Under the pieces are notes generated by a model. It did not search any database and was not told the DNA's origin. It saw only the letters and a program-made list of their open reading frames with translations. Positions 35,001 through 44,992 of a stretch of 55,381 nucleotides of DNA are shown one piece after another (positions within the stretch are counted from its first letter, which is position 1; every line of letters begins with the position of its first letter). Source of the DNA: a virus. Position numbers and translations under genes: made by a program. The stretch covers positions 1 through 55,381 of the IMG/VR virus record IMGVR_UViG_3300044644_001874; one strand, 5' to 3'.

Positions 35001-38000
35001 ATCCCACTTCAGTTTCAAGAGCAAACCACGCTTGTCTATTATTTGCTTGGGATTGGCTTAACGTCAAATTACTTCCCGCTTGAGGTAGGGAATTGGGAAC
35101 ATAAGGATTGAATGTAATTGGGTCGACAACTACTTCAGTATTATTATGAGATAAATAAGAATCAAATATTCTTCTTTCGTAATTTGAAGGATTACCATAC
35201 TTGAATATTACGTCATAATCCATAAACGATCTTATCCCACTTTGAAAAAGAGAATATTGATTGTTTATTGTATTTGTAAAATATTGTTCCTCTGTTTCAC
35301 TTTGTAACTTAACAGGCACTGTCATCAAACTCTTGAAAAGAGATTGAAAGTTTTTGAAGTTAGCATTCAAATTAACCGTGGATTGCCCAAACGTGGACAC
35401 ATCTTTACTTACGGAAGCATTACTAATAGGTCTACAAAAATTCAAAAACTCCAATTCAAATGAGTCCAAAATTTCCTTTTCAAAAACTGAGAAAACCTCT
35501 TCAATTTTTGTATATCTGTTTTGACTCAAAAAGTGTAATGGTGTCTGAGAGGTCGAACCTGTTGTAATAAAGTTTAAGTAAGAATCAGGTTCAGGAAACG
35601 CTAATTGATTATTATCAAAATATCCAAAATTTGGCGCTGGCCATAGACATCGAACAGACCCGTTATAAACACTAGTATTGTTAGTCAAATCAACTCTAGT
35701 TACAGGATTAGTTGTTTCATTTTGAATACACGAATTTACTGTTTGATTAAATGGTGTACCAAACGAAGGTACTACAAAATAATCCCCCCCTTTAGTATTA
35801 TCTTTAGGATTACAATCGATAGGCACTTCAGGACTCAAATTCGGTAATAAGACTGACCATGTACTTAACCTCAAATTTTTATCACCCTGTTTAGCGTTTA
35901 CAATGTTCGATGTACTGAAATTATATAACTTCATTCCAGCGTTTACACTGTTTTGAATTTCACTATCGGTATAGTTTTGATATAAGTCATATCCATTGTA
36001 AAATACATTGAAGTCATTAATTAGTTTGGGATAAAATCCAACTTGCATTTGTATTTGTGTTGGTCCTTCACTTTGTAAACTAATTCTGGTATCTACATTA
36101 GAATATTTGAAAGAGTACGTTTGGGTTATCGAACTTGTTGGAGGATAATAATTCTCAGCGTAACCGAAATTACCCCAGGCAGTTTCCAATATATCTACAT
36201 TAGATTCTTTATATTTTTTGTATCTGTGCCATATTGACCCATATTTCAATATCCAAGCATACGGTAACTTATGTATTGCTCCGAATTTTTTCAGTGAGGA
36301 AGATATGTAATCCAAATCTGAAACAACATCATTAGAAACTGATTTATATTTTTCCCTCAAAGTTGCCAAGGGTAACGAATTTAGGAACAAATAAGCCGCC
36401 TGAACGTATGGATATGTATTTCCTGAAATCCTAGAGTTATATACTCCGTTTTGAATTGCGTTTACAAAGTAAGGAGTGTTCAACATTGAAGTACTATACC
36501 TAACTCCTAAAGCAGTCGCAAGTCCAAAAGAACCAGCCAAATTTGGAGTAATTCCATCTACATATCCTTCTGTCGCAATAAAATTATCAGGACTTCTTTG
36601 GAAAAAGAATGATGCCAAATTATTGTTTCCTGAATTAAGAACTCCATCGGTTGAAGCCTCTACAGAAGGGTTACGATTTAATAGATATGAAAAATTTGTT
36701 ACAGGTCTATTAGTCGTGTAATCATATACATCAGTAAAGTTAGCAATTATTTTTCTTGGCTCAAAAATAGTTAAAGATTTGTTCGTACTGTACACTTCAT
36801 TCGAAGCAGCACTATTTCCTTGATTCAAATTATTCAAACACCAAGTTGGGTCAGTGTAAGGTAAGGTATCAACTATTAAAGGTGTATTAGACGCGTTATT
36901 TAATAATGACCTCAAAGCATCAGATTTAGTTGAAACTTGTGGTATTTTTCCAATATCAGAAGCATTAAGAATGGCAAAAGAATTTTCAGTAATACCTTTG
37001 ATATAAGGTGTTACAAAAAAGTCTCTGATGTAATCTTGATACGATCTACCTGTACCAGAATTCGATATTGTTCTAAGGAAATTTGGATAATTGGTAGCAT
37101 CAAGATTGAAATTTTTAAGTTTCAATGTTAAATACGGAGAACTTAAACCAAGTTTAGTTATAATATTATTAACCTCAGTTTCAATATTTAACTTAATCAA
37201 TTCATCAACTTGATTCAAATTTGCTCTTACCAACCCAGAATAATGTGACGTTAAAAATTGTCTCTCCCATATCTCATAGAAAAATTTTATTTCTTCTTTA
37301 TTTGTGTATGGTATCCCCAAAGATGGAAATTCGATAGCATTAATATTAATTATATTAGTATCACGTTCATTATCCAAAGGTGGAGGAGCTGTAGGGTTTT
37401 GAAACTTTTGAGTCAAACCCTTCATATATTCTTCCACAAATTCAACTTCAGGCCATTTGTCAAAAAGATATCCTTGAGTAGTATCCACCACTGTTGGATC
37501 GGCCAAATACTTAAGTTGGAACCTTCCTTTCTTATCATCGGGAGATTCCACAAAATATTGAGGCCACGGATAAACAGGTATTTGAGAATTATTTACAATA
37601 TCGTCAAGTTGATTTTGATTAACTAAAGTTGCAGGGTCTCTCACCACTTGGTCAACAGTTTCAGAACTTGGCGCTGATGCAGGATTATCTAATATCGCAT
37701 TTTTTCTAATAGGGTCGTATTTTACATTCCAAGCGTTTGTGTGTACATCATCCAATAATCTTATAAATCCTTCTGCGGAAGCCATGATTACTGCAATAAT
37801 ATTTCTTACAGTAGGTGTAAATCCAATACCTGTAGCAGTGTCTTCAATTTTTCTTAATAATAACGCAGATATTTCACTTTCATAATCTGAAAGTTTTTTA
37901 TTGGCTTGGGTCTCAAGTAAATTAATTTCTTTATCAAATCTTCCATCACCTTCAAATACAAACCATTTTTCGGCTACTTCATTGTATGATTTTTTACCAC

Positions 38001-39504
38001 TGACAGTAGTTTCTTGAATAACAGGTTTCCATAAATAGGCATACAAATTTTGAGTTTTAAGCTCATCCTCAGCGGTTGGGTTTGCAATTCCTGTTTGAAC
38101 TCTAGTGGTCTCTTTCCAATCAATTTCTGTTTTGGGTGGAGGTACAATCACAATCATATTTGTTTTTATTGGGTTTGGTATCGAATCAGTACCTCTTGAC
38201 CCCAATGTCGGGTTTTCTGCCAATGAACTATTAAACTCAGTAATGTTACTCTGTAACTCTGAAACCGCAGTATCTTTTATTGATTGTGATAATTCTTTGA
38301 AGACATAGACATTTTTATTTCCAGTTAAAACAATAGGTTTTGGATTTAGGTACGTATTGAACCATGAATTATTTGCACCTCGTACTCGAGCAAAATATTG
38401 AGTTAATATTCCTTTGTAGTTTCTAATATTAGTTAATGACTCTACCTCAGTTTTATCAAATGAATTAACTATATTTTGTTCAAAATTTTCTAACTTGTTC
38501 ATCAACTGAACTAATGTTAGTTCAGGAAAATTCGGATTTATAAGACCCTTGGCCTTGTATTCACTGTAAACTTCAACAATTTTTTGATAACCTTTTTCCG
38601 CAACAATTTGTGTAACGACTGCCTGATTAGAACCCAAATTGTTCGCTCCCTTTTCCGCTTGAGTACTTGCCTGTGATTCCGCAGATTTGTTCGATTGTTG
38701 TGGACCCTCTACTGTTTGGCTGATATCAAACCTTTGACTATACATGTGTGGAGCAGCTAATAAATGCCCCATAGCAACTTCATTCAGAATATTAAATTTA
38801 TATCCTTTGAAGGTTAATCGAACTAAATAGTTTCCACTGAATCCATTGAAGGACGCATGGAATTTTTCCAAGTTCAACTGATACCTTACAGCTTGTCCAT
38901 AATATCCTTTCAATGTAAGATAAAATTGTGGATATGGTAAATTAAAAAAGGCTGAGTATGGAGAATTATTTCCTAATTCAAATAATCCTTTTCCTTGTAT
39001 ATCTTCTAATAATATTTCTACTTGAGGTACAAAGCTACTATTTGTTTGAATGTTAATAGATGTAATTCCTAATAAACCATTATCTATAACATTTGTTTCA
39101 TCTACGACTGTATTTCGGATATAAGCATCGATTCCATTATTTCCGGGAACTCCTTGTTCCTTTGGTTGATTCTCCCCATTAAATTTTGTGGAATTACTTC
39201 CAGTTAATTGGTCGTAATATCCAGCACCTAAATACGAATTTTTTGTTGGTTTTAGAAAATTAATTTTTGCAACCGAAATGGTTCTAATTCTATCTTCAGG
39301 ACTTCCTCCCGCGGCTAATTTGGTTCTTGGTAAGACATCCGCTTCCAAGTTAGCATACATTACAAGACTCTCGTGGTCAACAAGCCTCTCTTTAATATTA
39401 CCAAAATCATCTATGGTTTTATTCGGGTCAACCACAATAATATTGTTGTAGTCAAATTCTACATAAATATTTCCACTTGTGTCCGCTTGTATGTTACCTG
39501 CCAT
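32086..39504 (-). CDS. Giant baseplate-hub-like protein with IPT/TIG domain, 2472 aa
   Basis: The N-terminal 270 residues (for example LLEDIQGKGLFELGNNSPYS, YPQFYLTLKGYYGQAVRYQL) look like the structured hub/tube region of a tail protein. Near residues 1880-1920 the phrase GPYMITSVSHSIQPGSFQTT resembles the terminal beta barrel of gpD/gp27-type hub proteins. About 2196-2286 is an IPT/TIG Ig-like domain (SFSPTIGNIGTIVQINGSNF). The remainder is Asn/Ser/Tyr rich and could contain repeats or insertions. It overlaps the 107-aa LysM-like gene by 11 bases. T4 spreads this role over gp27, gp5 and gp48; here a single very long chain may combine several parts. Hub role is inferred, moderate confidence. 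Confidence 0.75.
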   Translation of the reverse strand: MAGNIQADTSGNIYVEFDYNNIIVVDPNKTIDDFGNIKERLVDHESLVMYANLEADVLPRTKLAAGGSPEDRIRTISVAKINFLKPTKNSYLGAGYYDQLTGSNSTKFNGENQPKEQGVPGNNGIDAYIRNTVVDETNVIDNGLLGITSINIQTNSSFVPQVEILLEDIQGKGLFELGNNSPYSAFFNLPYPQFYLTLKGYYGQAVRYQLNLEKFHASFNGFSGNYLVRLTFKGYKFNILNEVAMGHLLAAPHMYSQRFDISQTVEGPQQSNKSAESQASTQAEKGANNLGSNQAVVTQIVAEKGYQKIVEVYSEYKAKGLINPNFPELTLVQLMNKLENFEQNIVNSFDKTEVESLTNIRNYKGILTQYFARVRGANNSWFNTYLNPKPIVLTGNKNVYVFKELSQSIKDTAVSELQSNITEFNSSLAENPTLGSRGTDSIPNPIKTNMIVIVPPPKTEIDWKETTRVQTGIANPTAEDELKTQNLYAYLWKPVIQETTVSGKKSYNEVAEKWFVFEGDGRFDKEINLLETQANKKLSDYESEISALLLRKIEDTATGIGFTPTVRNIIAVIMASAEGFIRLLDDVHTNAWNVKYDPIRKNAILDNPASAPSSETVDQVVRDPATLVNQNQLDDIVNNSQIPVYPWPQYFVESPDDKKGRFQLKYLADPTVVDTTQGYLFDKWPEVEFVEEYMKGLTQKFQNPTAPPPLDNERDTNIININAIEFPSLGIPYTNKEEIKFFYEIWERQFLTSHYSGLVRANLNQVDELIKLNIETEVNNIITKLGLSSPYLTLKLKNFNLDATNYPNFLRTISNSGTGRSYQDYIRDFFVTPYIKGITENSFAILNASDIGKIPQVSTKSDALRSLLNNASNTPLIVDTLPYTDPTWCLNNLNQGNSAASNEVYSTNKSLTIFEPRKIIANFTDVYDYTTNRPVTNFSYLLNRNPSVEASTDGVLNSGNNNLASFFFQRSPDNFIATEGYVDGITPNLAGSFGLATALGVRYSTSMLNTPYFVNAIQNGVYNSRISGNTYPYVQAAYLFLNSLPLATLREKYKSVSNDVVSDLDYISSSLKKFGAIHKLPYAWILKYGSIWHRYKKYKESNVDILETAWGNFGYAENYYPPTSSITQTYSFKYSNVDTRISLQSEGPTQIQMQVGFYPKLINDFNVFYNGYDLYQNYTDSEIQNSVNAGMKLYNFSTSNIVNAKQGDKNLRLSTWSVLLPNLSPEVPIDCNPKDNTKGGDYFVVPSFGTPFNQTVNSCIQNETTNPVTRVDLTNNTSVYNGSVRCLWPAPNFGYFDNNQLAFPEPDSYLNFITTGSTSQTPLHFLSQNRYTKIEEVFSVFEKEILDSFELEFLNFCRPISNASVSKDVSTFGQSTVNLNANFKNFQSLFKSLMTVPVKLQSETEEQYFTNTINNQYSLFQSGIRSFMDYDVIFKYGNPSNYERRIFDSYLSHNNTEVVVDPITFNPYVPNSLPQAGSNLTLSQSQANNRQAWFALETEVGFSTILNVRYSSLGSYITDFFIDNNIEFTSQNVTLLAPIIKMYATQKLNNPGITASQFQTQLSQYLRQETGLQNNFLNGVLTGLRKALPNQQQLPERVVNSVITGEQSKVENYEVFKALNDKWIAGGDYKTKTLFEDFLFLDRASRNIGDTILLDIFDLKSMFGVGGEPGEYSLNQAMSVFTFVSGILIKNNFTVMPLPAYVNFYNVQDVGGVATAKPEGSLEFANNLWGTFLNVDYRNSGPKMICFYTGKPSQYLNLPKGNFRFRDDSFDMRRASENPLLENQDGKKDYDKSNKCVGFNVDVGTRNQNIFYSFTVSQDNGVATSESINTQLNMVDQASGRAVATQNNSLYNLYKNRSYKSTVTSLGNALIQPTMYFNVRHVPMFNGPYMITSVSHSIQPGSFQTTFDGIRQGIFDLPAIDSFLQSINQNLITRLEELLKINKDQVTVSATTNNVKATQIVQKADNTLDTTNSCTSKITDPVYVNGGYVAENGVSTKVTPKELADALKRIIPNNPILQTIIYCISYIRTFQPDATTKIGSFNAWNYNLCTISLETNLSGQVSQIQKTYSCVNIKTSPASNSSQPVAHFASLDSYINFMSGRLTPREPQILNLGLVKYYVCYWPTTNIQESYYDSNIGTFKQTKDTMYEALKSALEVGLSDTNLSIELKNKIENTESKGKTPGVTPTPTVIPVNPGSTCPPAIIASFSPTIGNIGTIVQINGSNFETTKEIKIGTTIVPFSGVTILNSGTIRFTVPQVGEGVKIQEKISLTTDYGTTTSINNFTYDPTMVTIPTSAQPTTAQGPSASIPPQIAPGIPNANTQPQETGPVVLTGRTIGSLLGGDTSLRVGVNPDAGPWKIYTPVEWSWRAVGTVPGPNNTFVEKIIGSRTDSRQLEGYLSTDGKSFFVTDFNIVDIVSRSLDEENDISKVSRINNIIIFRCNHDDTYVKFNETNNPDDIIETVIQSFNITVILK

Positions 39505-39817
39505 AATAATAAAAATGATTTTCTAATGCCGCCTTGTAGTCTTGTATTGATGGTAGTAGCGGAAATGGGATAATCAATACCGCACCGTCATAAATATTAT
39601 TTTCAAGACCACCAAATTGTGGATTAGCTTGAAGTATTAACCATCCGAACACAGGCGAATTATAAAATTCTTGTGAAACTTTATCTAATCTACTTTTAGC
39701 AACTTTATAGATAAAAGCTTTGTCTGTCGGCTTTGGAGGCAAGTAGACAAAAGGAACAACAGTTTGTTCCCCATTGATTAAAAAATCACTGTATCGATTC
39801 CAATATTGATATGCCAT
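39494..39817 (-). CDS. Small baseplate protein, LysM/gp53-like
   Basis: 107 residues. The phrase SPVFGWLILQANPQFGGLEN followed by a GAVLIIPFPL strand fits the pattern of small tail proteins with a LysM-like fold (T4 gp53, gpX-type), in which a gene-product core reads YWxLLxxNP...GxxLxIP. Such proteins bridge the tube tip and baseplate. Start overlaps the 1704-aa stop (TAATG); the end overlaps the 2472-aa start. Similarity is short, so the name is tentative; the gene itself is secure from tight coupling. Confidence 0.65.
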   Translation of the reverse strand: MAYQYWNRYSDFLINGEQTVVPFVYLPPKPTDKAFIYKVAKSRLDKVSQEFYNSPVFGWLILQANPQFGGLENNIYDGAVLIIPFPLLPSIQDYKAALENHFYYYGR

Positions 39818-42800
39818 TAGTTCAGTTTTGCTTTAGATATCCACGCTCCAGTAGCATTTCCATTATTATCATTCCACCTTAACACATTTGTGTTTTGATT
39901 AGTAGTATTCCCCAAACCTTTAATCATACTTTCTTGAGATTTTTTCTGCCCATCGTCTGCAGAATTTTCAGTTGAAAACGTCAAATTCCTTTGTTTGGTA
40001 GTATCAAATGGTGTATAAATTAAATAATCTTTCAAATCATTTTTTTCTAAGTTTTCTATAAATGATTTTGTAATATTATTCTCTTCCAAGAAAACAGGTC
40101 TTGCGGTTGTTAACCAATATGTATCAAATATTCGTTCAATGTCAACAGACCCATTACCAAGTAACGCCTGATTTCCGAGTATGTTTCCTATTAATTGTTG
40201 TTTGAATGTTTCGTATTTTTTATCATCAATTACATCATCAGAAATAATCATGTAAACTCTTCTAAAAGGATAACTTTCCACATTATCAGCAAATAAAGAA
40301 TTTGTACTGAATGGTAAAAAGACCTTTTCGACTGAAACTTCTTTTGATTTTCCATTAGCAACCTCGAAAACTAAAGTACCTTCGTATTGAGTACCACTGG
40401 CGGCATATGTAAACTTTTTCTTACTTTGTATTATTGTATTAAATTCTTTAATACTTTGTTTAATCTTTACAGTATCTTCAACCAATTCTAACCATGTATT
40501 TGTACTTGTTGATGTCGGATGTACATCTGTAGTACCTGAAGTCACATATATTGTCACAGGGCCATTTTTAGCCTGTAATCCATCTGTACCATTATTCAAA
40601 GCTGTAGGGTCGAAAAGTATTGTGTTTAATCTACCAAGAGTTTGAATGTAAGTTTGCTCTTGATTAACTAAAACTTGTGATATACTTGAAATCCCATTTT
40701 GGAATGACCCACGTTTTCTAGATACAAAATTAAAATAATTGTCCTTAAGTGTCCTAATCAAAGGAGCAGGTAAATTTTTTGATGGTTCCGAAATGTATTG
40801 GACAAATCCTTCAGTTCCATTTTTTATGTTATTTTCAAGTTGTACGAATATCTCATCAAATCGTTTTTCAACATTGTTAGGTTTACCAAATAAGACCACA
40901 AATTCATTCGGGTCACCAACATTGAAATTTCCTTCAGTATAGTTTCTCTCCAACATCCATTGTTGTCTTACCGCATTATTGTATTGATTAACAGTTTCTT
41001 TAGATTTATTAACCACATTAGTAAAGTATGTTTGTGTATCGGAAACAACTCTACTCATAAAGCTACTATAACTGATTACACCTGTAGTAATACCACTGGT
41101 ATTTGTCTCAGAACTTATTATGTTACCTATTGTGTTATTATTATCTTGACCGCTATTTGGGGCGGCACTGTTAGCTCCTGGTATAGGAGGAGGAATTTGT
41201 CCCGCTAAGAAAAATTGGTCTAATACTTTTAATGCATCTGCCGACTCTGTATCTGTGGTATCCGCTCTATCATCATAAATTTCAGTGTTCGCATAATAGT
41301 TGAATGTTAAGGCATTTTGTAATTTATCAACAGACTCTTTCAAACCGCTTCCTCCAACAAAGTTAAAACTCAAAGTGACGTTAGCAATCATTGGCTGAAC
41401 CCCAATACCTTCAGGGTTAATATCTAATCCTTCGTATTGAAACTGAAGACCAGTTGGTATAATTTTCGTATTGTAAAAATCGCCAACTCTCAAAACTAAC
41501 ACCGGTGGGGCACCAAATGATGTATTGGTAGCATTGTTATAAACCAATTCCGGTTTACTATTTTGTGTTGGTTGTTTAATGGTAGGTATTGTATCTCCAG
41601 GTCGCATACATTGTTGTAAAAATGTTAACCTTGAATTCAATCCCTCAGGTGTCATCGAGTGAAATGATGGTTGAAAAAACTTTAATTTGTCTTTCAAATT
41701 ATCATAAACCATAGGTGTTTCCGCTTTGATGGTTTCAAAGTAATCACACTCAGACAATAATGCCCTTATAACTCTTTTGGTTATATTATCTCTTGGTTTC
41801 CATTCTTCAGTTACTTCTTCAGTTCTAATAGTTTCAGTAATGACATTTCCTACCAAAACGTCTACTCTATTCGGTGTTGGGTCAGATTTTGGGGCTTGTA
41901 TTGTTGTAGATACACTTTTGATAAATGCTCTTCTACACGCCATTGAAGGAACGGTAAAAATATCGTTACTTCCAGATTGAGTATCTCCCCCAACCGTATT
42001 TTGGTCTTTATCGGTACAATTAAAAGTTCTACCTAAATCAGTCAAGCTATCAACATTATAAGATTGTTTCCCCGCTTCCCCTCTTTTCACTTGAGAAGAC
42101 TCTGCGGTTCCTCCTGAACCCTCAATAGTGGCTTCTTCCCCAAGTGGTGTACCTCCCAAAACTAATAATCTTTTTGGTGATGAATTTACATATTTTTGTA
42201 ATAATGTGTTATTTGTAAAAAATTCCACCATAGATTGAATCCTTCTTCTAGAAAGTTCTACGTTATAAGCCTTTGTTGCCGGAGCCGAACAACTAGAATC
42301 AACATTTAACGTTATTGTCCCTTCAGTATTAGTTGTAAGTATTTTATCTAATTCAATACAAAATTGTTCTGCAACTTTGTAATTTGGAGTAACTACAGTA
42401 TCAAAAAATGAACTTGTCGCCTCGGCATTTGGTTTCGTATTATAAAATTGTCTATTTGATGATGAAGTGTATCTATTATATTCTGTAGTATAATTAACAG
42501 TTCCTTTTGGTTTTGGGTAATCATTTCCAAAATACAAACCTAAATTAAGATATTTTTCGAGCAATGATTGAACTTCGGTATTAATAGTTGCCTGAGAAAT
42601 TGAATCATCTGCCCCGTTTGGAGAATTAACTCCGGTTTCGATAGTTTTTCTAGTAAACTCAATTTGTTCCCTAGTCATTTCTTTTGAAGTAATTGCTTCT
42701 TGTAATTGAAACAAATCATTAGGGTTTACTGTAACATATTTTTTGGCTAACTCGTAGATATCATATTTTCTACAACCAGCAAAAAATGATTCTAAAATAC

Positions 42801-44931
42801 TATCAATACGAACTTTGTTTGTTTCATTTCCTAATACTTTATTTACAATAACATTAAGTACTGATGGATGGTCGACAACAATTTTCCAAGATAAAGTACC
42901 AGTTCTACTTGTATTTTTATAGGTATATATAGGCTCAGGTCTTCCTAAGAAATCAGATGGATTCCAATTCGCACTCACGTTTTCACTAAATGTTAACCCA
43001 TATGGAGGAAACCACATAACTCTACCTCCATTTGGGCCTCTTTCGCAAACAGGTAAATCTGAAGTTGAGAATCCTGGTGTACTAGAGGTTCTCCATGCCA
43101 AGTTTTCTAATGAAAACATATATTTCTTGGCGACTGCATTATTAATTGTTCCAACAATATTTGATGAACCTTGTCCACCTTCCTGTTTGTTTGGAACAAT
43201 ATTCAAGTTATAAGTCTTGTCCAAAACGGAATATGAAAATCTTCGGTTCTCGGTAGTAATACCATCTTGTTTTTGTAAGTCATTGTACTGAAGATAAGGA
43301 ATATCCTTAGCAAAAACACGGCAATATTCTGTACCAACCTCTTGACCAATAGCACCTTCATAACGATAAACTCTTGAACCTTTGGTCAACTCTTTATATC
43401 CGTCATTAAATACTTTACTCACTTGGTCAATAGCATTTCCAACGTGCTGGAGACGTTTACCTCCCTGAGGTTGACTATCTATTATTCTTTGTGTTTGGTC
43501 AAGTATAGAACCTTCTTTGAGTGGTATTCCAACAGATTCTGTATTAACATATGATGAAGGTCTAAAGTCCTCATCTTGATTTGTAACCTCTCCACCAATA
43601 CCTACTTTCTTTCCAGCATTACCTCTATACTTTGGTGATACCCAAGTAAATCCTCCTTCAATACCTCCACCATTACTATATGTTGGTCCGTTGGCGCCAA
43701 GTCTTACAGATTGGCTTGGCCCTTCATATAGTTGGGCCAATTCCGAAGGACCATAAACAGGTGATTGTTGTTCAGTACCAAATTGATTTACAGGAACTTG
43801 ACCTGAAGGAGAAAAAATTTGGGATGGGTTAGAAGTAATACTTCCAACATAAAAATTACTATTATCTGAAACTGTACCCGTAAGTGCTCCACCAACTCTT
43901 TGGAAAAAGTTTCTGGGGAAATTCGGCTTATATCTGTTGAAATCAATGTTCTTAAAAAGTCTCGATCTTTGACCTGCTCCCATGTTGTTGAACATGATTT
44001 GAGATCCAGTATCACCTCCTCCCATTAATCTATTTACAAATTTCCCAACACCGCTTTGTCTAAAAGCATTACCTAATTGTTGTATAGTTGTTGGTTGACC
44101 TAAAATAATATTAGGATCGAAATATGAACCTGGTATTGGAGACACGGGTAAAATACTACCACCAAGTCTTAACGCAAAATTGGCCGCTGCCAATATTGGG
44201 TTTGCCGTTACCGTAATAGTATAAACAGGTTCTATTATAGGTACAACACCTGTCAGTATATTAACTAAGTCAGTACCACTACTAACATTGAGGATGTTTG
44301 CTCTTCCTAAAGTATCTTGTCGTATTTGTGCGGCAATTCTTTGTTCAAACTCTCTTCTCAAAGTTTGAGCGCCTAAACGAGCAATAAATGAATCTTGACT
44401 CAATAAACCATTATTTCCACTCGGATCAGGGGATAATAATATTGATACAGGTGTATAATTGGAAGATACAAATGTTGTTGGATATGGTTGGTTGTTATTA
44501 CTATTGGTAGTTAGTGGCCTATTTAATGACCCGAAAAACTCCGCACTATCCAACTGAACCTGATTTCCATTTGAAAAAACATTAAGTGGTTTCCACTTTT
44601 GAGATTCAGGTAATGATTGACTAACTATATTCGCGTCTTGATATCCGTATTCACCCTCATTGGATTTTGTATTTAGTAAAGCTCCTGGGTCTGGTACTTG
44701 TTCATATCCACCTTCATTACCATATTGGTTAAGCGGATATAGTTTGTTGGCAAAAGATGGAACATCAATTAATTGATCTGGGCTGTCTTGTACAGATGTA
44801 TCCGACTGAACATATTCAGTATTGATAGGTTGCGTTGGTCTATTAGGAGCCTTAGCATATGGAGTTAAGTTCCTAACAATAAGTTTCTTTCTAAACCCTT
44901 CTGAATTTACAAAATCTAACGGACTTGACAT
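39817..44931 (-). CDS. Large baseplate/hub protein with OmpA-like domain, 1704 aa
   Basis: Starts MSSPLDFVNSEGFRKKLIVR. The N-terminal 700 residues are Pro/Gly/Asn rich, with a conserved-looking segment around MWFPPYGLTFSENVSANWNP that resembles tail tube initiator or hub proteins. Residues about 850-935 look like an OmpA-like peptidoglycan-binding domain (VDSSCSAPATKAYNVELSRR, then RIQSMVEFF). The C-terminal half has alternating polar and beta-like stretches. ATG 44931 follows a TATTTAT motif by 16 nt; the stop overlaps the LysM-like gene. Its order (tape measure, this gene, LysM-like, hub) fits a baseplate centre/tube-tip protein. Confidence 0.75.
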   Translation of the reverse strand: MSSPLDFVNSEGFRKKLIVRNLTPYAKAPNRPTQPINTEYVQSDTSVQDSPDQLIDVPSFANKLYPLNQYGNEGGYEQVPDPGALLNTKSNEGEYGYQDANIVSQSLPESQKWKPLNVFSNGNQVQLDSAEFFGSLNRPLTTNSNNNQPYPTTFVSSNYTPVSILLSPDPSGNNGLLSQDSFIARLGAQTLRREFEQRIAAQIRQDTLGRANILNVSSGTDLVNILTGVVPIIEPVYTITVTANPILAAANFALRLGGSILPVSPIPGSYFDPNIILGQPTTIQQLGNAFRQSGVGKFVNRLMGGGDTGSQIMFNNMGAGQRSRLFKNIDFNRYKPNFPRNFFQRVGGALTGTVSDNSNFYVGSITSNPSQIFSPSGQVPVNQFGTEQQSPVYGPSELAQLYEGPSQSVRLGANGPTYSNGGGIEGGFTWVSPKYRGNAGKKVGIGGEVTNQDEDFRPSSYVNTESVGIPLKEGSILDQTQRIIDSQPQGGKRLQHVGNAIDQVSKVFNDGYKELTKGSRVYRYEGAIGQEVGTEYCRVFAKDIPYLQYNDLQKQDGITTENRRFSYSVLDKTYNLNIVPNKQEGGQGSSNIVGTINNAVAKKYMFSLENLAWRTSSTPGFSTSDLPVCERGPNGGRVMWFPPYGLTFSENVSANWNPSDFLGRPEPIYTYKNTSRTGTLSWKIVVDHPSVLNVIVNKVLGNETNKVRIDSILESFFAGCRKYDIYELAKKYVTVNPNDLFQLQEAITSKEMTREQIEFTRKTIETGVNSPNGADDSISQATINTEVQSLLEKYLNLGLYFGNDYPKPKGTVNYTTEYNRYTSSSNRQFYNTKPNAEATSSFFDTVVTPNYKVAEQFCIELDKILTTNTEGTITLNVDSSCSAPATKAYNVELSRRRIQSMVEFFTNNTLLQKYVNSSPKRLLVLGGTPLGEEATIEGSGGTAESSQVKRGEAGKQSYNVDSLTDLGRTFNCTDKDQNTVGGDTQSGSNDIFTVPSMACRRAFIKSVSTTIQAPKSDPTPNRVDVLVGNVITETIRTEEVTEEWKPRDNITKRVIRALLSECDYFETIKAETPMVYDNLKDKLKFFQPSFHSMTPEGLNSRLTFLQQCMRPGDTIPTIKQPTQNSKPELVYNNATNTSFGAPPVLVLRVGDFYNTKIIPTGLQFQYEGLDINPEGIGVQPMIANVTLSFNFVGGSGLKESVDKLQNALTFNYYANTEIYDDRADTTDTESADALKVLDQFFLAGQIPPPIPGANSAAPNSGQDNNNTIGNIISSETNTSGITTGVISYSSFMSRVVSDTQTYFTNVVNKSKETVNQYNNAVRQQWMLERNYTEGNFNVGDPNEFVVLFGKPNNVEKRFDEIFVQLENNIKNGTEGFVQYISEPSKNLPAPLIRTLKDNYFNFVSRKRGSFQNGISSISQVLVNQEQTYIQTLGRLNTILFDPTALNNGTDGLQAKNGPVTIYVTSGTTDVHPTSTSTNTWLELVEDTVKIKQSIKEFNTIIQSKKKFTYAASGTQYEGTLVFEVANGKSKEVSVEKVFLPFSTNSLFADNVESYPFRRVYMIISDDVIDDKKYETFKQQLIGNILGNQALLGNGSVDIERIFDTYWLTTARPVFLEENNITKSFIENLEKNDLKDYLIYTPFDTTKQRNLTFSTENSADDGQKKSQESMIKGLGNTTNQNTNVLRWNDNNGNATGAWISKAKLN

Positions 44932-44947
44932 CTATGTTTTTTTATAG

Positions 44948-44954
44948 ATAAATA
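44948..44954 (-). promoter_or_regulatory. TATTTAT late-promoter-like motif
   Basis: The minus strand reads CTATTTATCTATAAAAAAAC, 16 nt before ATG 44931. The extended form TATTTATCTATAAAA recurs exactly at 48326, upstream of the tail tube gene. Confidence 0.6.
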
Positions 44955-44992
44955 GGTTGATTAAAGTTTTTTAATTTTAATAACACCTACTA

